64,000 bases of DNA from positions 83,012,368 through 83,076,367 of the forward strand of contig NC_058337.1 of NCBI RefSeq assembly GCF_905475395.1, read 5' to 3'. Below, in pieces: positions 27,001 through 39,849 of the stretch (position 1 is its first letter; every line of letters starts with the position of its first letter). The position numbers and the translations under genes were made by a program. Below the pieces are notes generated by a model, which made no database searches, was not told where the DNA came from, and saw nothing but the letters and a program-made list of their open reading frames with translations. The stretch is from Chrysoperla carnea (lineage: Eukaryota; Arthropoda; Insecta; Neuroptera; Chrysopidae).

Positions 27001-27902
27001 TAACCCCACCTTAATGATCTATATAAAATACATCACACTGGACATATTCATGTTTACTTCTTCTTGTCTATGAAATAATATACAGTAAATACTTTGTTAA
27101 TTAACGCAATAATTAAGTGTTTTCATATCATTTTAAAAAAAAGTTATTATACGGTATCAAGGATTTTCAAAAGAAAACGAGAAACTATTTTGAATACACA
27201 GACAGCAATGAATTATTTTAAGGTAAGGATCATATTTGGAAATATTTTAAATAGCTATTAAAAGTTTGTTCTAGAAATTTTAAAGCGATTCCAAGGTCGT
27301 TCAGTGCTTGTTAGAAGAACTTCTTCTAGAATGTCTTTTGTTACTATAGAATACTTTGTGCGTAGTTTTTAAATAATAACTGGTTTATTTCAAGTTTTCG
27401 ATTAAGTCTAAATTTAAATTTTTTAAGAAACACTTTGAGAGTCGAATTTTGTTCATTTGCTCGCATTAAATTTATTTGAATTTATTTGAATATTTTTTAT
27501 TTATTTGAATTTAATATGGATTTATTTAGTATTATTATTACCAATTATTTTAAGGATACTTGAAATTATATTCATATTTAATAGGTAGTGTTTAATCAAA
27601 GCCATTAGCTTTTTAAGTCGAAAACAGTTCGAAGAAGTATAATAATCTCCAATACGACAACAGGTTTGATGGGCAAATTTTATAGTACACAAGTAAATTA
27701 CTTTTATCGGCCAACAAAGAAAAAGCAACGAAACTTTAAATTCAACCTATTTATTTGATATTCCATATCCAACATTTTTAAAATCGTAAAAGTTTCGTGG
27801 TTTAAAGTTAAATTTCGTAACATCAGAATGAGATATGCTAAAATTATAAAGTAATTTAAATCTGGTTCGAAAGATTAAAAATACACTGAAAAGAAATATT
27901 TA
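24065..27902. other. gene-free AT-rich stretch
   Basis: I see no gene, RNA or known repeat. Short frames such as 25238-25450 have no motif and match the composition of the surrounding DNA. Confidence 0.55.
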
Positions 27903-28352
27903 AGGTTGTTGTCTTCCTATGGGCATTTTTATTTATTTATTAAGGATATTATAATATAGTTATCATTTGAAATCGATTGACTGTTTCTATCTCGAGATAA
28001 ACTTAATTAAAGTTCGGATAATTGACATGGTAAACACGGGAGAGAAGTTTTTTAATTCTAGAAAAACAACAGCCAGAAATTTTCAAAATGTACATGTTCT
28101 GAGTTAAAAAAAGAAAAAATAAAATTATTGACCATTTCAATCTTGAGATATTTTAACGCTAATAAGTTAAACAATTTTATTGTTGAACAGAAATAACTAC
28201 AGTTAGAGTAGTTGGGAAATATTATGTGTATTAAAACAGTTGAAGAGTACAGTATAGATAAAATTATACATTATTTCACTACAAGCTTATATAGTCTTAC
28301 CGTTCATATAATTTAAAACATATTTTACAATATTTTAGGAAGACAACAACCT
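27903..28352. mobile_element. possible MITE with perfect 16-bp TIRs
   Basis: AGGTTGTTGTCTTCCT at 27903-27918 is mirrored exactly by AGGAAGACAACAACCT at 28337-28352, bounding 450 bp with no ORF. Perfect 16-bp inverted termini at this spacing are unlikely by chance in AT-rich DNA. I find no target-site duplication next to them, so the assignment is tentative. Confidence 0.45.
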
Positions 28353-31300
28353 GAAGAAACAAAAAATTGTCACGGGAAAGGAAGGAAGGTTCATATCTAC
28401 GAAAATGTTTATCTATACTTAAGGCTTCTTTAATACTACTTTAATGCTTGTTAAGAAGTTAAAAAATTAAAAGGAGTTATTTTTCTTATTACTAAGTGAA
28501 TTGCATAGAAATTTTTGAACATTTTTCATTTGTAAGAGAAATTGAATGTGCAGAAATATTCCCAAAGAGACTTAGAGTGATCAATTGATTTCTATACTCA
28601 GTATTGTACGATAAATGACACAAGAAGATATATACCTACCAATTTTTACGACTTTGAAATACTGTGGGAAGCAATATATTTATTCCTTTTACAACAATAC
28701 GTCATAAGAATATTGCCACAGCAAAGACTATAATCTTGAAATTAACTTATTATAACTCAAATTCTGTGACCACTAGTTTTAACAAACAATCAAACTCCGT
28801 GGGTTTGATCAAAAATCATTGTTGAATTAAATTTGAATCTATCCTGTCTTTAAACAATCATTTCCGTTAAAAAAAAATATAAACTTGAAAAGTGTTATTC
28901 AACAAAAAATTCACTTCCTCTGTATTAGTGAAGAAATAAAATTATTAAAATATTTATGTAGGTATATCTTATAAATATTCATGACTAAAACCAAGCATGC
29001 ACCAGTTATTTATTAAATAAAACATAAACAAGTTTTTAACCAATTATTATGCAATCAGTTTCTAAAAAATAAAAATAAACAAATTATTAATTATAATAAT
29101 TTTATGGAATGTCTGATGTCCGGTTTCTGATTTTAAAAAACTATTTGAGATTGTTATTAATTATTATTCACATATGATGATTACTTTTTATTAAAAGCTG
29201 CAAGGAAACTTTCATTTGGAATTATACAAAATTTTGAAATAAAAATCTTAGATACAATAACTCAATTGATTCGATATTAATTAATCAATATTATTGACGA
29301 ATTTTTAACTAGTTATGCAATGAAAATCTAACTAAATTTTTAATAATTTAACTTAACTTTAACTTTTTTTATTATGTGAAGGTATTTTGAATCGTTACAT
29401 TTTTCAGTAAAAAAAATTTTTTTTATCTATGAAAATATAAATCGACTATATATCAAAATAGCACCTTTTAAAAGTAGCTAGGGCTCCAGCATTTTGAAAG
29501 CACAACGAAGAAGACATATTTTACAATATTTTATTACAAAGAAGAACCAACTATCTAGAATAAATATAGATTCCGATAAACTTTCTCTCGAAGGTAAATT
29601 GTTATTATCTACCTATTATTAATTGTCTATAGATTACCGACATATTTTATTAATGCTTCAAGAACTTAAATCTCTAGAGAACATGAGGAAATGAATAGTC
29701 GGTCATAAATTACTCCGCCTTTAAAGATAAATTTTGCTCCTTTTAAAATTACCAAATATCCTTGTGCAGAAATACCAAGATATATCAGGCTGAAAATTTT
29801 AGTTCTGTCTTGCGGAGTAGCAAACAATATTGAGGGAGGGGGTTATTGTGAATGTTATTGACCTACTTTAGAATTTATTTAGTAATTTATCTAAAAAGTC
29901 ATAATTCTTTCACCATATCTATTTTTAAGAAACATATTTATCTCGGCAGGAATTGAATATTCTAGAACTTTAAGCCATATTTTAAGCTTTAAGTTACGTG
30001 GAATATTTGGGAAATACTGTTCTTCAGTATCTGACATTCTGTATTTTATAAGGTACTATGTTTTCTACTAGTTAAATATTTATTGCTATTGTCCGCCTGG
30101 CATATTTATTTCGTCGGTAAACAAAGAGTTTATTTTACAATTGGTAACATTTGGATCGATTAAGTCTCTTTGCATTTTATATTTATACAACCTTAAAATA
30201 TACTAATACTTATTTACTACTGCATTATCTTGTATATTATTTCAACAGGCTTCAACAAATATAAATAATAATAACATTCTATAATTGATGATTAGAATGT
30301 CATAAATATTCACTATTAACGGGTAACGACTACCAGTTAGTCATAAATAATTTAAATTTAAATAAAAACTTTCATTTTCTAATTTTTAAATTGTTTTAAG
30401 TGATGCACTTACCTAATAATTTTTATATTAATGTCACGTGCGTAATTTAAATATTCTTTATATGTGACAGTATAAAGAAATTATATTTTTCCTAGTTCCG
30501 ATATACATAAAAAAGGGAAAGCTTCCTGAAGATGCAATTAATTTTACCATATTTTTATTAATTTGTGGTTTATTTTCCAGTGAAATTTTTATGTTGTATG
30601 CTATACCATATGAGGAACACGAAGTGTTATTTAAATGGTAAACAATTTCATATACTCGAGCAATGCATTGGCAATCTCGGAAAATAGCAAACAAATGACA
30701 AATTTTTAACAGACCAATTAGTTTAAAATAGTTTTATATAGGCTTTTTTATTATTCTAGCCAGAAGATATTTAAATTACAAATAGAGAATCTTCTATCCA
30801 ACTCTCGACAAAACAGTATCCAGTTCAATATCCACTGTATCGAACAACGCATCCTTTTTTGTCGTGTATCGTACAGCCCAAAGACTATGCTTATATTCTT
30901 GCTTAAATTTTAATTATTCACAAAAATACGCTGATTTCCCACGATCCACAGGCATAATTCATCGAGAAGCTCACCAGAATTCACTTTTTATAAAAACTCA
31001 AATAATCAACCAAACAGATATTTTTTCTAATGTTTTAAAAGTTTAGTTTAAAAATCACCCATCTGAAAATAATATAACCATAAAAGCTCTAGTTATACGA
31101 AACTAAACAAAATGGTGCCGCCCGGATTCCATAGAGTTCTGATAAATAATGTAGAAATTCAATTACGTACTATATATACCAAAAAAAAGAATATTTGCTA
31201 AAATTTTACACATACGATATTCGGCGAATATACATAGCATGTTTTTTACACCAGTTTTGACCAACTTTTCTATTGGCTTTCTTTTTTCTTATTGGTCTTT

Positions 31301-32315
31301 TGTTATAGTCTTCAGTATTTTTTATTAATAATTTAAAAAATTTGTGTTTTCAAAACAGCAATTATCATAATTTGGTGGAAGCGCCTCTAATAGATTTCTT
31401 TCGTGCATTGAAGTCTCCATTATAAACACAAGTCTTATATTCTTTACTGTCCACACAGACATTTATATGAGATGAGTATCTAATATGTGGTCAAGTTTTA
31501 GTGAAGAAAATTAACTATTGCAAAATTTTAGATAAAAATGTACCAACGCAAAAATATAGTTTAAGTATACTTCAATCTTATATATTATTTCTCTAGCCTT
31601 AATATATATTATTTCTATAGCCAATCTTATATATTATTTCTGTCGGTCCGCGAGATTTATTCCCATATCAAATTCCATGATTTAACCCTCATTTTAAAAC
31701 TGATCGTGCTGATAAACTAGTTAAAATATTATTAGTTTAATAATTGAAAAATACATTAATTTTTTAATTAATTAACAATATCAAATTTTACAATAGAATT
31801 TTATTTCTTTACCGACTGTACAATACCAAACAAACGATACCGGCCCTCAGTAGTATTTGAAGTTTATTATTCAATGAAAACTCCATTCTTTTGTGTTGTT
31901 ACTGCATATTAATTTAACTTTCCATCTAAGGAAAAAAACTATTTTTCAGATTTAATGGATTGTAATATTTCTATTATGATTTTTGTTAAATACAAAACAA
32001 TTTCAATGCCAATTTTATATATTTTTAGATTACAAAATTCAAACAAAACATGCTTTTAACAAAAACTTGAAGTAGGTGTTGACATTTAGAAAATCCGATC
32101 TGCTTTATTTTTTTCATAATGTGAGATATTAAAATTATAATAAAAACTATGAAAAATAACTTGAAGTTGATGACATTTAGGGTGTGGCTGGCAATTAATT
32201 TAATTTAATTTTTTGTAAATAAAACTTTTTTTATAACCATAAAATTTTTCTAAAATAGAGTATAAAACGATAAAAACTTTGATGGATGTTATAAATTAAA
32301 ATATAATAGCATTTT
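28353..32315. other. gene-free AT-rich stretch
   Basis: Nothing recognisable: no conserved protein motif in any frame, no tRNA-like structure and no clear repeat. Confidence 0.55.
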
Positions 32316-32820
32316 ATTAGCCTACAGTCGCCTACACCCGTGCGCAGGAACCAGTCAAGAGGGGCGGTTCAAACTTTTTTTATTATGTTAAGTCAAAAAG
32401 TCAATAAAACAAGAAATTCTTTTTTCGAGTAATGTGATATTCAGTTACTATTTTATTTAAATTAATTCTGAGAGAAATTCACCATAGGGTTATATTGAGC
32501 GTGGCTAAAGCGTTCGTTGTCACAGTTAAAAATGCCAGAGCTCGGAGCATTTGGTAGACATTGGAAACGCATCTTCATAGCAAATATCGAGTCCTTTGAC
32601 CGGCTTTTTAACGTTCTATCCGCCCCTCCTCATGGTTCTATCGATCCCATTAAAAGCAGGAGTTACCCGAAGAATGCCTGGGTATTTGAGTCGCTGTTTT
32701 AGCGCAGATTCGTGAAAGCTCTCCTCCATTAAGAGACATATCCAACTTGTAGAACGTTTGTTGAGCAAAGAATCCCACAGGCCCTTATTAGAAGCATTAA
32801 GCTCTATTTAACTTTTTTAA
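32316..32820. other. higher-GC island without an identified gene
   Basis: The base composition is visibly richer in G and C than the flanking kilobases. It contains the 61-codon frame 32517-32702 (SQLKMPELGAFGRHW..., ending WVFESLF), which I do not recognise. There is no flanking splice signal that would clearly make it an exon. It may be a decayed transposon or a pseudogene fragment. Confidence 0.35.
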
Positions 32821-33439
32821 ATAATTTGTTGAAGGATATCTATTTTAAGACTTCCTGCATCACTGGTCTAATTTTTTTAAATATAAATTTTCAGTAGAAA
32901 GTGAATTATTTTTCTACAACAATGGATACATTATGAAAAGTGATACAATTGAAAAATAAAAAAATGTAATATTATAGTTATTAAATATAAATTATATAAA
33001 CATAATCATACCATATGCATATATTATTGTTATGAGTTATTGTGTCATTTTAATTGCCATAAATAGAGTTAACACTTATTGTGAGTGCATATAATAGATC
33101 AGGCGATTTAGCAGAAAAAAAGGAAGAACAGCCTGTTGTCTTCCTTTTCGAATACTCAAATTAGAGATAATTTCTAATGCCAAATACAAGCTTTAATGCG
33201 ATCATGGATATTATTTCGGGAAGATAAACATGTTCGTAGCTGGTACGAGTGAGATCAAAATTTATAATGCAGTGTTATTCTTTATAAAATAACACACAAC
33301 TTTTGTTTGAAAAATTTTTCTGTAAACTTAATAAATTCGGCGGAAAATGTTTCAAACAAATTATTTTGAAAAACTATAATGATAATAGAAATTCAGTCCT
33401 ATAATCGATCAAAAAATAAAGTGAAATTTACAAAATTTA

Positions 33440-34115
33440 AAAAACCCCCGACAAATGCGTTTTATTTTTTGTAAATCGATTTTAGGAAATTTCGCTAAAA
33501 AATTTTGTCAATCAAGTCGGTTCGACCGTTTAAGGGCTACGATGTCACTGAGAAACACACGGATGCACAGATAAACACTTTAAACTTATATATAAACACT
33601 TCTTCTTTAATCAATATCAAAGAGATGGTCAAGGACATCAGATGAGATGAAAAGGATATTTACAGAGCTATCATTTTTTGGGACAAATTTTTGGAAAATT
33701 TTAATTGAAATTGAAATATTTGACTTGACTTTGTTCTTTTGAATTATTGTTTTGAATAACCTAATAATTATTTTACCATTTCACTTTTCGAAATGAATTG
33801 AGCCAGGTTTATTTAACCATTCAAAACCATAGTAATTATTTATATTTTAAAATTATATGTTATGCCTTTTCCAAACTGAATCCATTTTGAAGATCACTGT
33901 CAAGTTTTAAGTTTCTCCGGGTACAAAACTCTAAGCTCGCATATGAGCATAGCTTAGAACGCTCTCCGTTAAATTAACTTTCAAATAAAACCAAAAATTT
34001 TTCTTTCAAATAAAATCAGTTCACCCGTTTAGGCGCTACGATTCCACAGACAGACAAACACACAGACACACACACAAAGCGGTCAAACTTATAACATCCC
34101 TTTTTTAATTAGGGG
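33440..34115 (-). repeat. two family C repeat copies, minus strand
   Basis: About 34010-34115 reads on the minus strand as GGGATGTTATAAGTTTGACC, repeated GTGTGTCTG and TCGTAGCGCCTAAACGGGTG, matching 15940-16095. About 33440-33590 holds a more diverged relative (CGACCGTTTAAGGGCTACGA with AGAAACACACGG on the plus strand). The roughly 400 bp between them is unremarkable. Confidence 0.55.
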
Positions 34116-34844
34116 GTTAAAAATAACTTTGAATTTGTAAACAAGCAACGTAGATCAATTGTGTTGTTCACTTATTTCTGTTAAAATAACCCGATCTATA
34201 ATAAAAAATAAAAATGTAGGCTATGTACCTAGAACTCCGATGAAAACAAACACCTTCATGATTATATTACTATAAAAAGTAAAATACAATTAGAATAAGA
34301 TGTAATATTAATTACCCTTTATATACATAAATAATTATTACAAAATAGTTGTTACTTCAAGTAGTAAATAGTAAGTACTTTAATCTTGATTACTTAAAGA
34401 TAAGTGTCTTATTTTATATTTTAAACTGGGTCGTGTCAATTCAATTTTATACTTTAAGATAATTAAAATTTAATTTCATTTTTAAATTTTAATTAATTTC
34501 ACTCTCACTTCAATATTTCTTCATGGATTCGTAATCACAACATTATCTTTCGATTTATCTGTTTATTATCTCAGTTTGTTTATTTGGCGTTCTTTCAAGA
34601 AAGAAAAAAATTTGTGTGATTTTAAGTCACAGTGATATCTATTAATTTAAAGAGCATCATATTCTGCTTTTTACTATAAGGAGATAGTCTAAAAAAATAA
34701 TAGAACACGCTTATGTAACAAGCTGAAATCAAAAGGAGAAAAAAAATTCTAAAAGTTAAAAAAAAAAGTGTTTAAGAAAAAGAATCATTTTATCGAAAAA
34801 AGCGTGGGCTGCTAGATTTCAATTATTGACAGACATTAAGTAAA

Positions 34845-35060
34845 GTCATTATGAAATATCTTAAAAAGCACCCTTCGCTTTTTTATGTTTTTTTTGAACT
34901 TGAAACTATTTTTTATTTTCTACATTTTATCTCAGGCTAGGTACAAGCTTGTTTTTTTAGTTTTTTAAGACGTTATTATATAATAATATTATTGATTGTT
35001 ATCTGCGCTTCCACCAGAATTATATGAAGTATTGTTATTATAAAATCGTTAATCCTAATT
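34845..35060 (+). repeat. dispersed repeat, copy 2 (pair with 3878-4115)
   Basis: Diverged second copy of the repeat described at 3878-4115, with the same block order. Confidence 0.6.
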
Positions 35061-37611
35061 TCAATCTAAAATTTTGAAGTAGATGAAAATGACGTTTCGA
35101 AGATTCCGTTACATAAATACATAGATACATCACTAAAGCTCATCAAGTTCGGCTACTAGCCGGAAAAATAATTACAAAACTTGCATAGACCGCATGGTGA
35201 CCCGAATAAAATAAGCTTATCTTCTGTTACGTAAACTACCAAAACTAAAAAATTGGCTCGTCTTCGAAAATTCGTTTTTCTTCTACAGTACATAAAATAT
35301 ACACAGTATATCGTTGAACACAATGAGCATCCATCAAACAAAATTCTGCCAATGGATTCGTCGAAAGTTGTATATTTGATCCTAGAAATACAGATCAGAC
35401 CATTTGTACACCTAGAAGTCCTTTCAAATTTTATATAGTAAGTAGAAATATAATCATACTTTTAAAAATAAAGTATTATTGGAATAAGATATATATTTAA
35501 TAGTTGGAATGCATAATTTAAACAAAAATTGACGATGAACTTACATTAAACATTGAAATCGGAATATAAACTTGAAATATTTTAAAGCAGGTGAAGACCT
35601 TTTGAAACAACAAAATTGGCCATCTTAACATTTTACAACCATGGAACAAATTTTATTACATATCTTTAGGCTTTGCAAATACTTACAGAATAACATACAA
35701 TACGATTGTAAAGGAATTATTATTTGAAGGATTTTTTTTTATTAACACTTTAATATGACATCCCCTTGGGCGATTAATTGCGCCGATTAAGGTGTGGAAT
35801 ATTTCAAAAATATATTAATAATATTTTTATAATAACAAATTGTAATACAAATTAACTGCTCAAAAAAAAAACACTGTCGGTTTTCATACATAAAATTTGA
35901 GAGCTAATGAAAAACCAGCAATAAAAGGGTGCAGTCAGTTTTTTTTGCCTTGAATGATATAAATAAAACTACATTGTCGTAGTTATTAATATCGGCCTCA
36001 AACAGTTTTGAAAGACATATATTTCTTGCTATCCTGCGGCTTTTTTGAATTTCAAATAGGGACTAGACAATTAGGATAGTTTTTTAAAATTATATCAATA
36101 AATCAATTTAGCAGTGTGATTTTAAGGGGAGAATTTTTTTGGATTTATTAAAATATAGATTACCATATGCAGAATTGATGATTTTTTTTTATATATACAG
36201 GATAATTTTGAAACAAAGCTCGTCCAGTATGCCTTCTTAAAATCTTTTGTCAAAAATTTTTTGCTTGACCTAAAGTTTGCCATTTGATGAAAATACCTGA
36301 TTTCAGGTATTTTTATTTTATAAAGTTTTTATCAAGAAAATTCTTTATATTCTTTCGAAAATAAAGGTTCATATTTTACCGTTTATTGACATTCCAATCC
36401 TTTTTTTGAAAAAATTAGTTGGAAACCTTTTTCAAAATCACCCTGAACTAGACAATAAATGCGACAATTTTTACAATCTTTTAACGGGACCTTACTACTT
36501 GTTCAATGTTTTATTAGTTTTTCAATCACTAAAACTGAAAACTATAACATACGTTGATATTTACTTAAAGGAATAGACATTGATTAAAAAAGTTGCAGCA
36601 AAAATTTGGCTTCCATAAAGGAGAACAGTTTTAACATTGATTCAGAAAATCGATAATCGTGTTATCATAATTATTTGGTGACTTTAGCTCTTGAATCTTT
36701 TACAGTTATTTTCTCCCTTTGGCAACCGTAGGCTGCTGGCAAAGTAAAGTCAATATTTTAGACGATGCTTCTATAATGGATCATTGCCCTTTGCATGACC
36801 ACAGTACCATGAGAGATAATTAATCGTTATATATACTTACTTGGCGTTGTAAATCGATTCGGATTGTTCCACAATAATTCGCAATGTAATAATTTGAGCT
36901 GTACACAGTCGTTTGAGATCCATCCGTTCTTTTCTCTGCTTCTTTTCACTCGTAGCTTACTAAAGGCGATTGAGAATAACACATGATAAATCCTTGCATG
37001 GGCTGTCAAAAGCCTTAAAATCTTAATTTTCATTTATGCTAGCAAGGATTTCATGGTAAAATATAATCTCAGAAAAATTAATAGGGAATATGGCTAATGT
37101 AGCTTTAACATTAATATTGTTTCTAAGAATATTTTCCAATTGATTTAATTTTATATGACTCAAAATTAAAAAGCGAATGTTTATTATTGTTATGTAATAA
37201 AATTTTTATAAATTAGATCATAATTCAATTAAATAGCCAACGCCTTAAACAATTTTATCAATGCAACGTAATCAACCAATAGTGCATGACACGCTTCATC
37301 AACTACGTACGTGGAATTTTTGTACCGATTTCATTTAATTTATATACAATAACAAATTCTTTAGCATATAAAATAAATTTCTTTTGTCTATATTTAGATG
37401 ATGTGTTGTTGATCATATAACTTCCTACCGTTTATATAATAACTATGTTTCCTGTCGCGTTATACAATATGCGTTTTGTTTACATTTTTTTTCTGAACTA
37501 TATGTGAAATATACCTAGTTCGTTACTATAGTAGAAATTTTAGCAATTGAAAATGGCCTTCATTCAAAATCATTTATTTTCATATTATGTTATTTATTTT
37601 TATATATGAAC
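35061..37611. other. gene-free AT-rich stretch
   Basis: No recognisable coding exon or repeat. The overlapping 61-codon frames on both strands at 35156-35438 and the 68-codon minus frame at 36827-37033 have no family features. The first exon of the downstream cuticle protein gene could lie here, but I could not identify it. Confidence 0.5.
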
Positions 37612-38113
37612 TAGCTGACCCGGCGAACTTCGTAACGCCTAACAGTCGATTCTATATTTTTTATTTTTTAATACTTTTCAGATTTCTTATCTGCAAAGGG
37701 AAAAACTATATGGGCTATAATAGTTATGATTAATAAACATACAACTGTAAATGCTATTACAAACCTTAAAAATTGGCATGAAATTTTCCCGAACTACTTT
37801 TGTTGCTCAGCAACAAAAAACAAAGCAGTCGTTGTATTGTTTTGCTTTCCCGGAAGCCCTCTACTAACACTTAAACTTTATGGTATGGTAAATTAAAGTT
37901 CAAATTGGCTTTTAATTATTATTACGAATTTTCTGTATGGGAATATGGAAAAGCGTTGTTTTAAGATTTTTTCATGCAATTTTTTAAATTTTTATGTCCG
38001 TAAGAACCATTCTAGTACTTCAAGGAACATTATAAAAAAATAATTAGCAAAATCGGTTCAGCTGCTCTAGAGATTTAGCAACACATTCAGCGATTCATTT
38101 TTATATTATAAAT
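37612..38113 (+). repeat. interspersed repeat of the 'agctgacccggcgaacttcg' type
   Basis: It begins ACTAGCTGACCCGGCGAACT. It ends with AAAATCGGTTCAGCTGCTCT, then AGAGATTTAGC, ATTCAGCGATTCATTTTTAT. These two ends are characteristic of a repeat seen across many insect genomes (from memory, class not resolved). No coding remnant is readable. Confidence 0.6.
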
Positions 38114-39162
38114 AAATGTAAGAACTAAATTAATTGGATAAGGCTATGTAAAAATCTGATATACAAAATATGGGATTTCGAAAATTTGAGACACAGATTC
38201 AAACTATTCACCAATGCCCAAAAATTATGCAAGTTTCTGTAATGAATGTTTGACTTTTTGATTTTGTGCCAAAGAGTAGCACAGTTTACAAAAGGTCGCG
38301 CTTGAAGAAGTTTTTAAATTAGGACACTTGTTATTATATAAGTACTAGTTTAAATTTATAATATATGACCACTTAAGAGTGCAGAGGAAATATTTGCCTA
38401 GAGCGTTCTTGTCATTTCATCCGTCTCTAGTTAGATGGTTAGTTCTAAATCTAACATTTCATGAGTTTATGGCTTATTTTTCGTGATCATGATAGAGATA
38501 CATAAGAGACGATATAATCTAGTTAAAATGAGCGCTAGGATAATTTTGGATAAAAGACTTGATTTTTAGACTTGGGTTTTTTTACATGTAGTAAGATTAA
38601 ATCTAAATCAATTCAGAAAATTTTAGCAGGAGTTTCCCGATTATTTAAATAAAAAAATTACTTCAAAAGTAGGCATATGTAACATTGGTCTTATGGGAAA
38701 ACGGTAGACTGATGATATTTTTTTATAGATTTCTTCAAAACTAGTCGGTGGAAATTAAAGGAAAGCCTTAAATTAAAGTTAAAAAATTAATAAATTATTG
38801 AAAACATAAAAAAACTCGTTGTGCCCGACTATTTAAGGATGTATGAGCACATGGTAGTGGGGACGCAATTTAAAAAATATATAGTTTTTCAATGTTGATG
38901 GTGAATTATTTTACAACTTGACAATATAAAACGATAAGTAACAATAGAATTTTTCGATACCTGGAGTAATTTTCAAAATATCGATAATTGAAAACTTATA
39001 ACAAAATTTATCATCAAAGTTGAAAAAAAGATACAAATAATTTCACAAGTCTAAACTTGCCTTGGCAAAACCTTGGTACAACCTTAACTTATCTGATGTC
39101 TCACCTACTAAAAAGTTCAAACTTTTTGAAAATGTATTTAATCTATATTTTTTAATTTTCAG

Positions 39163-39849
39163 GTATTACTTGCGTTCTCGTTAGCCGTAGTATGTTCAGC
39201 CCAATATAACACACAACATACCACACCAATCCCAATTTTAAAACAAATCAATAGACACAACGAAGATGGTTCATACAGTTATGGATACGAAGCTGCAGAT
39301 GGATCATTTAAAATAGAAAGTAAATATCCAGATGGTCGTGTCTTTGGTAAATATGGTTATGTAGATGATACTGGCAAAGTTCGCGAAATCGAATATGGTG
39401 CATCGAAAAATGGTTTTGAACCAGCTGGTTCTGGTATTAATGTTCCACCACCAACCATTAACAACAACAACAACCTTTCACCTTTAGGACCAAATGAAAT
39501 TGATGATGGACAATATCGTGAAGATCCTAGCATTTACTACAAAAATGACAAATACAATACAGCTCCAGCACCACGTCCAGTTTCAAACCCCGTCCAACCT
39601 CCACCAGCATTCCGTTCTAACTATCAACAACCACAATATCGTCCACAACCTCAATATCAACCACAACCTCAATATCAACCCCAACCACAATATTACAATC
39701 CACAACCAGCTCCAGTAGCCCCACAACAATATTACAACCCAACTCCAAGATACAACCCCGCCCCAGTACACGTTGATCCAAATTTATTCCGCGGACACCC
39801 AGCAGCTAATTTCGATGTGAATACTGGATCATATTCGATAAATTATTAA
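39163..39849 (+). CDS. R&R-type cuticle protein, last exon (5' exon not found)
   Basis: Structural protein of the exoskeleton, secreted by epidermis and predicted to bind chitin. The exon follows a pyrimidine-rich TTTTTTAATTTTCAG acceptor and runs 228 codons in phase 0 to TAA. It starts VLLAFSLAVVCSAQY, the core and cleavage site of a signal peptide, so the missing first exon need supply only the start and a few residues. One weak candidate is ATGTTGATG before GTGAAT at 38892-38900. A Rebers-Riddiford chitin-binding domain follows at about residues 33-85 of the exon (EDGSYSYGYEAADGSFKIES, YPDGRVFGKYGYVDDTGK, IEYGASKNGFEPAG). The C-terminal half is rich in Gln, Pro and Tyr with a QPQYQPQPQY tandem, then PAPVHVDPNLFRGHPAANFD. 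The Tyr residues could be sites of cuticle cross-linking (inference). The exact CPR subfamily is not decided. Confidence 0.9.
   Translation, partial: VLLAFSLAVVCSAQYNTQHTTPIPILKQINRHNEDGSYSYGYEAADGSFKIESKYPDGRVFGKYGYVDDTGKVREIEYGASKNGFEPAGSGINVPPPTINNNNNLSPLGPNEIDDGQYREDPSIYYKNDKYNTAPAPRPVSNPVQPPPAFRSNYQQPQYRPQPQYQPQPQYQPQPQYYNPQPAPVAPQQYYNPTPRYNPAPVHVDPNLFRGHPAANFDVNTGSYSINY

Noticed and set aside
36288..39162. Several ATG plus GT pairs as the cuticle protein's first exon (for example near 36288, 37052 and 38892)
   Set aside because: The first gives the wrong phase. The others are too short or have weak donors to choose between without transcript data. Only the 38892 option is mentioned, as a weak candidate.
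39583..39771. Trp-rich minus-strand frame opposite the cuticle exon
   Set aside because: It is the complement of Gln/Pro/Tyr repeats in the real plus-strand gene.
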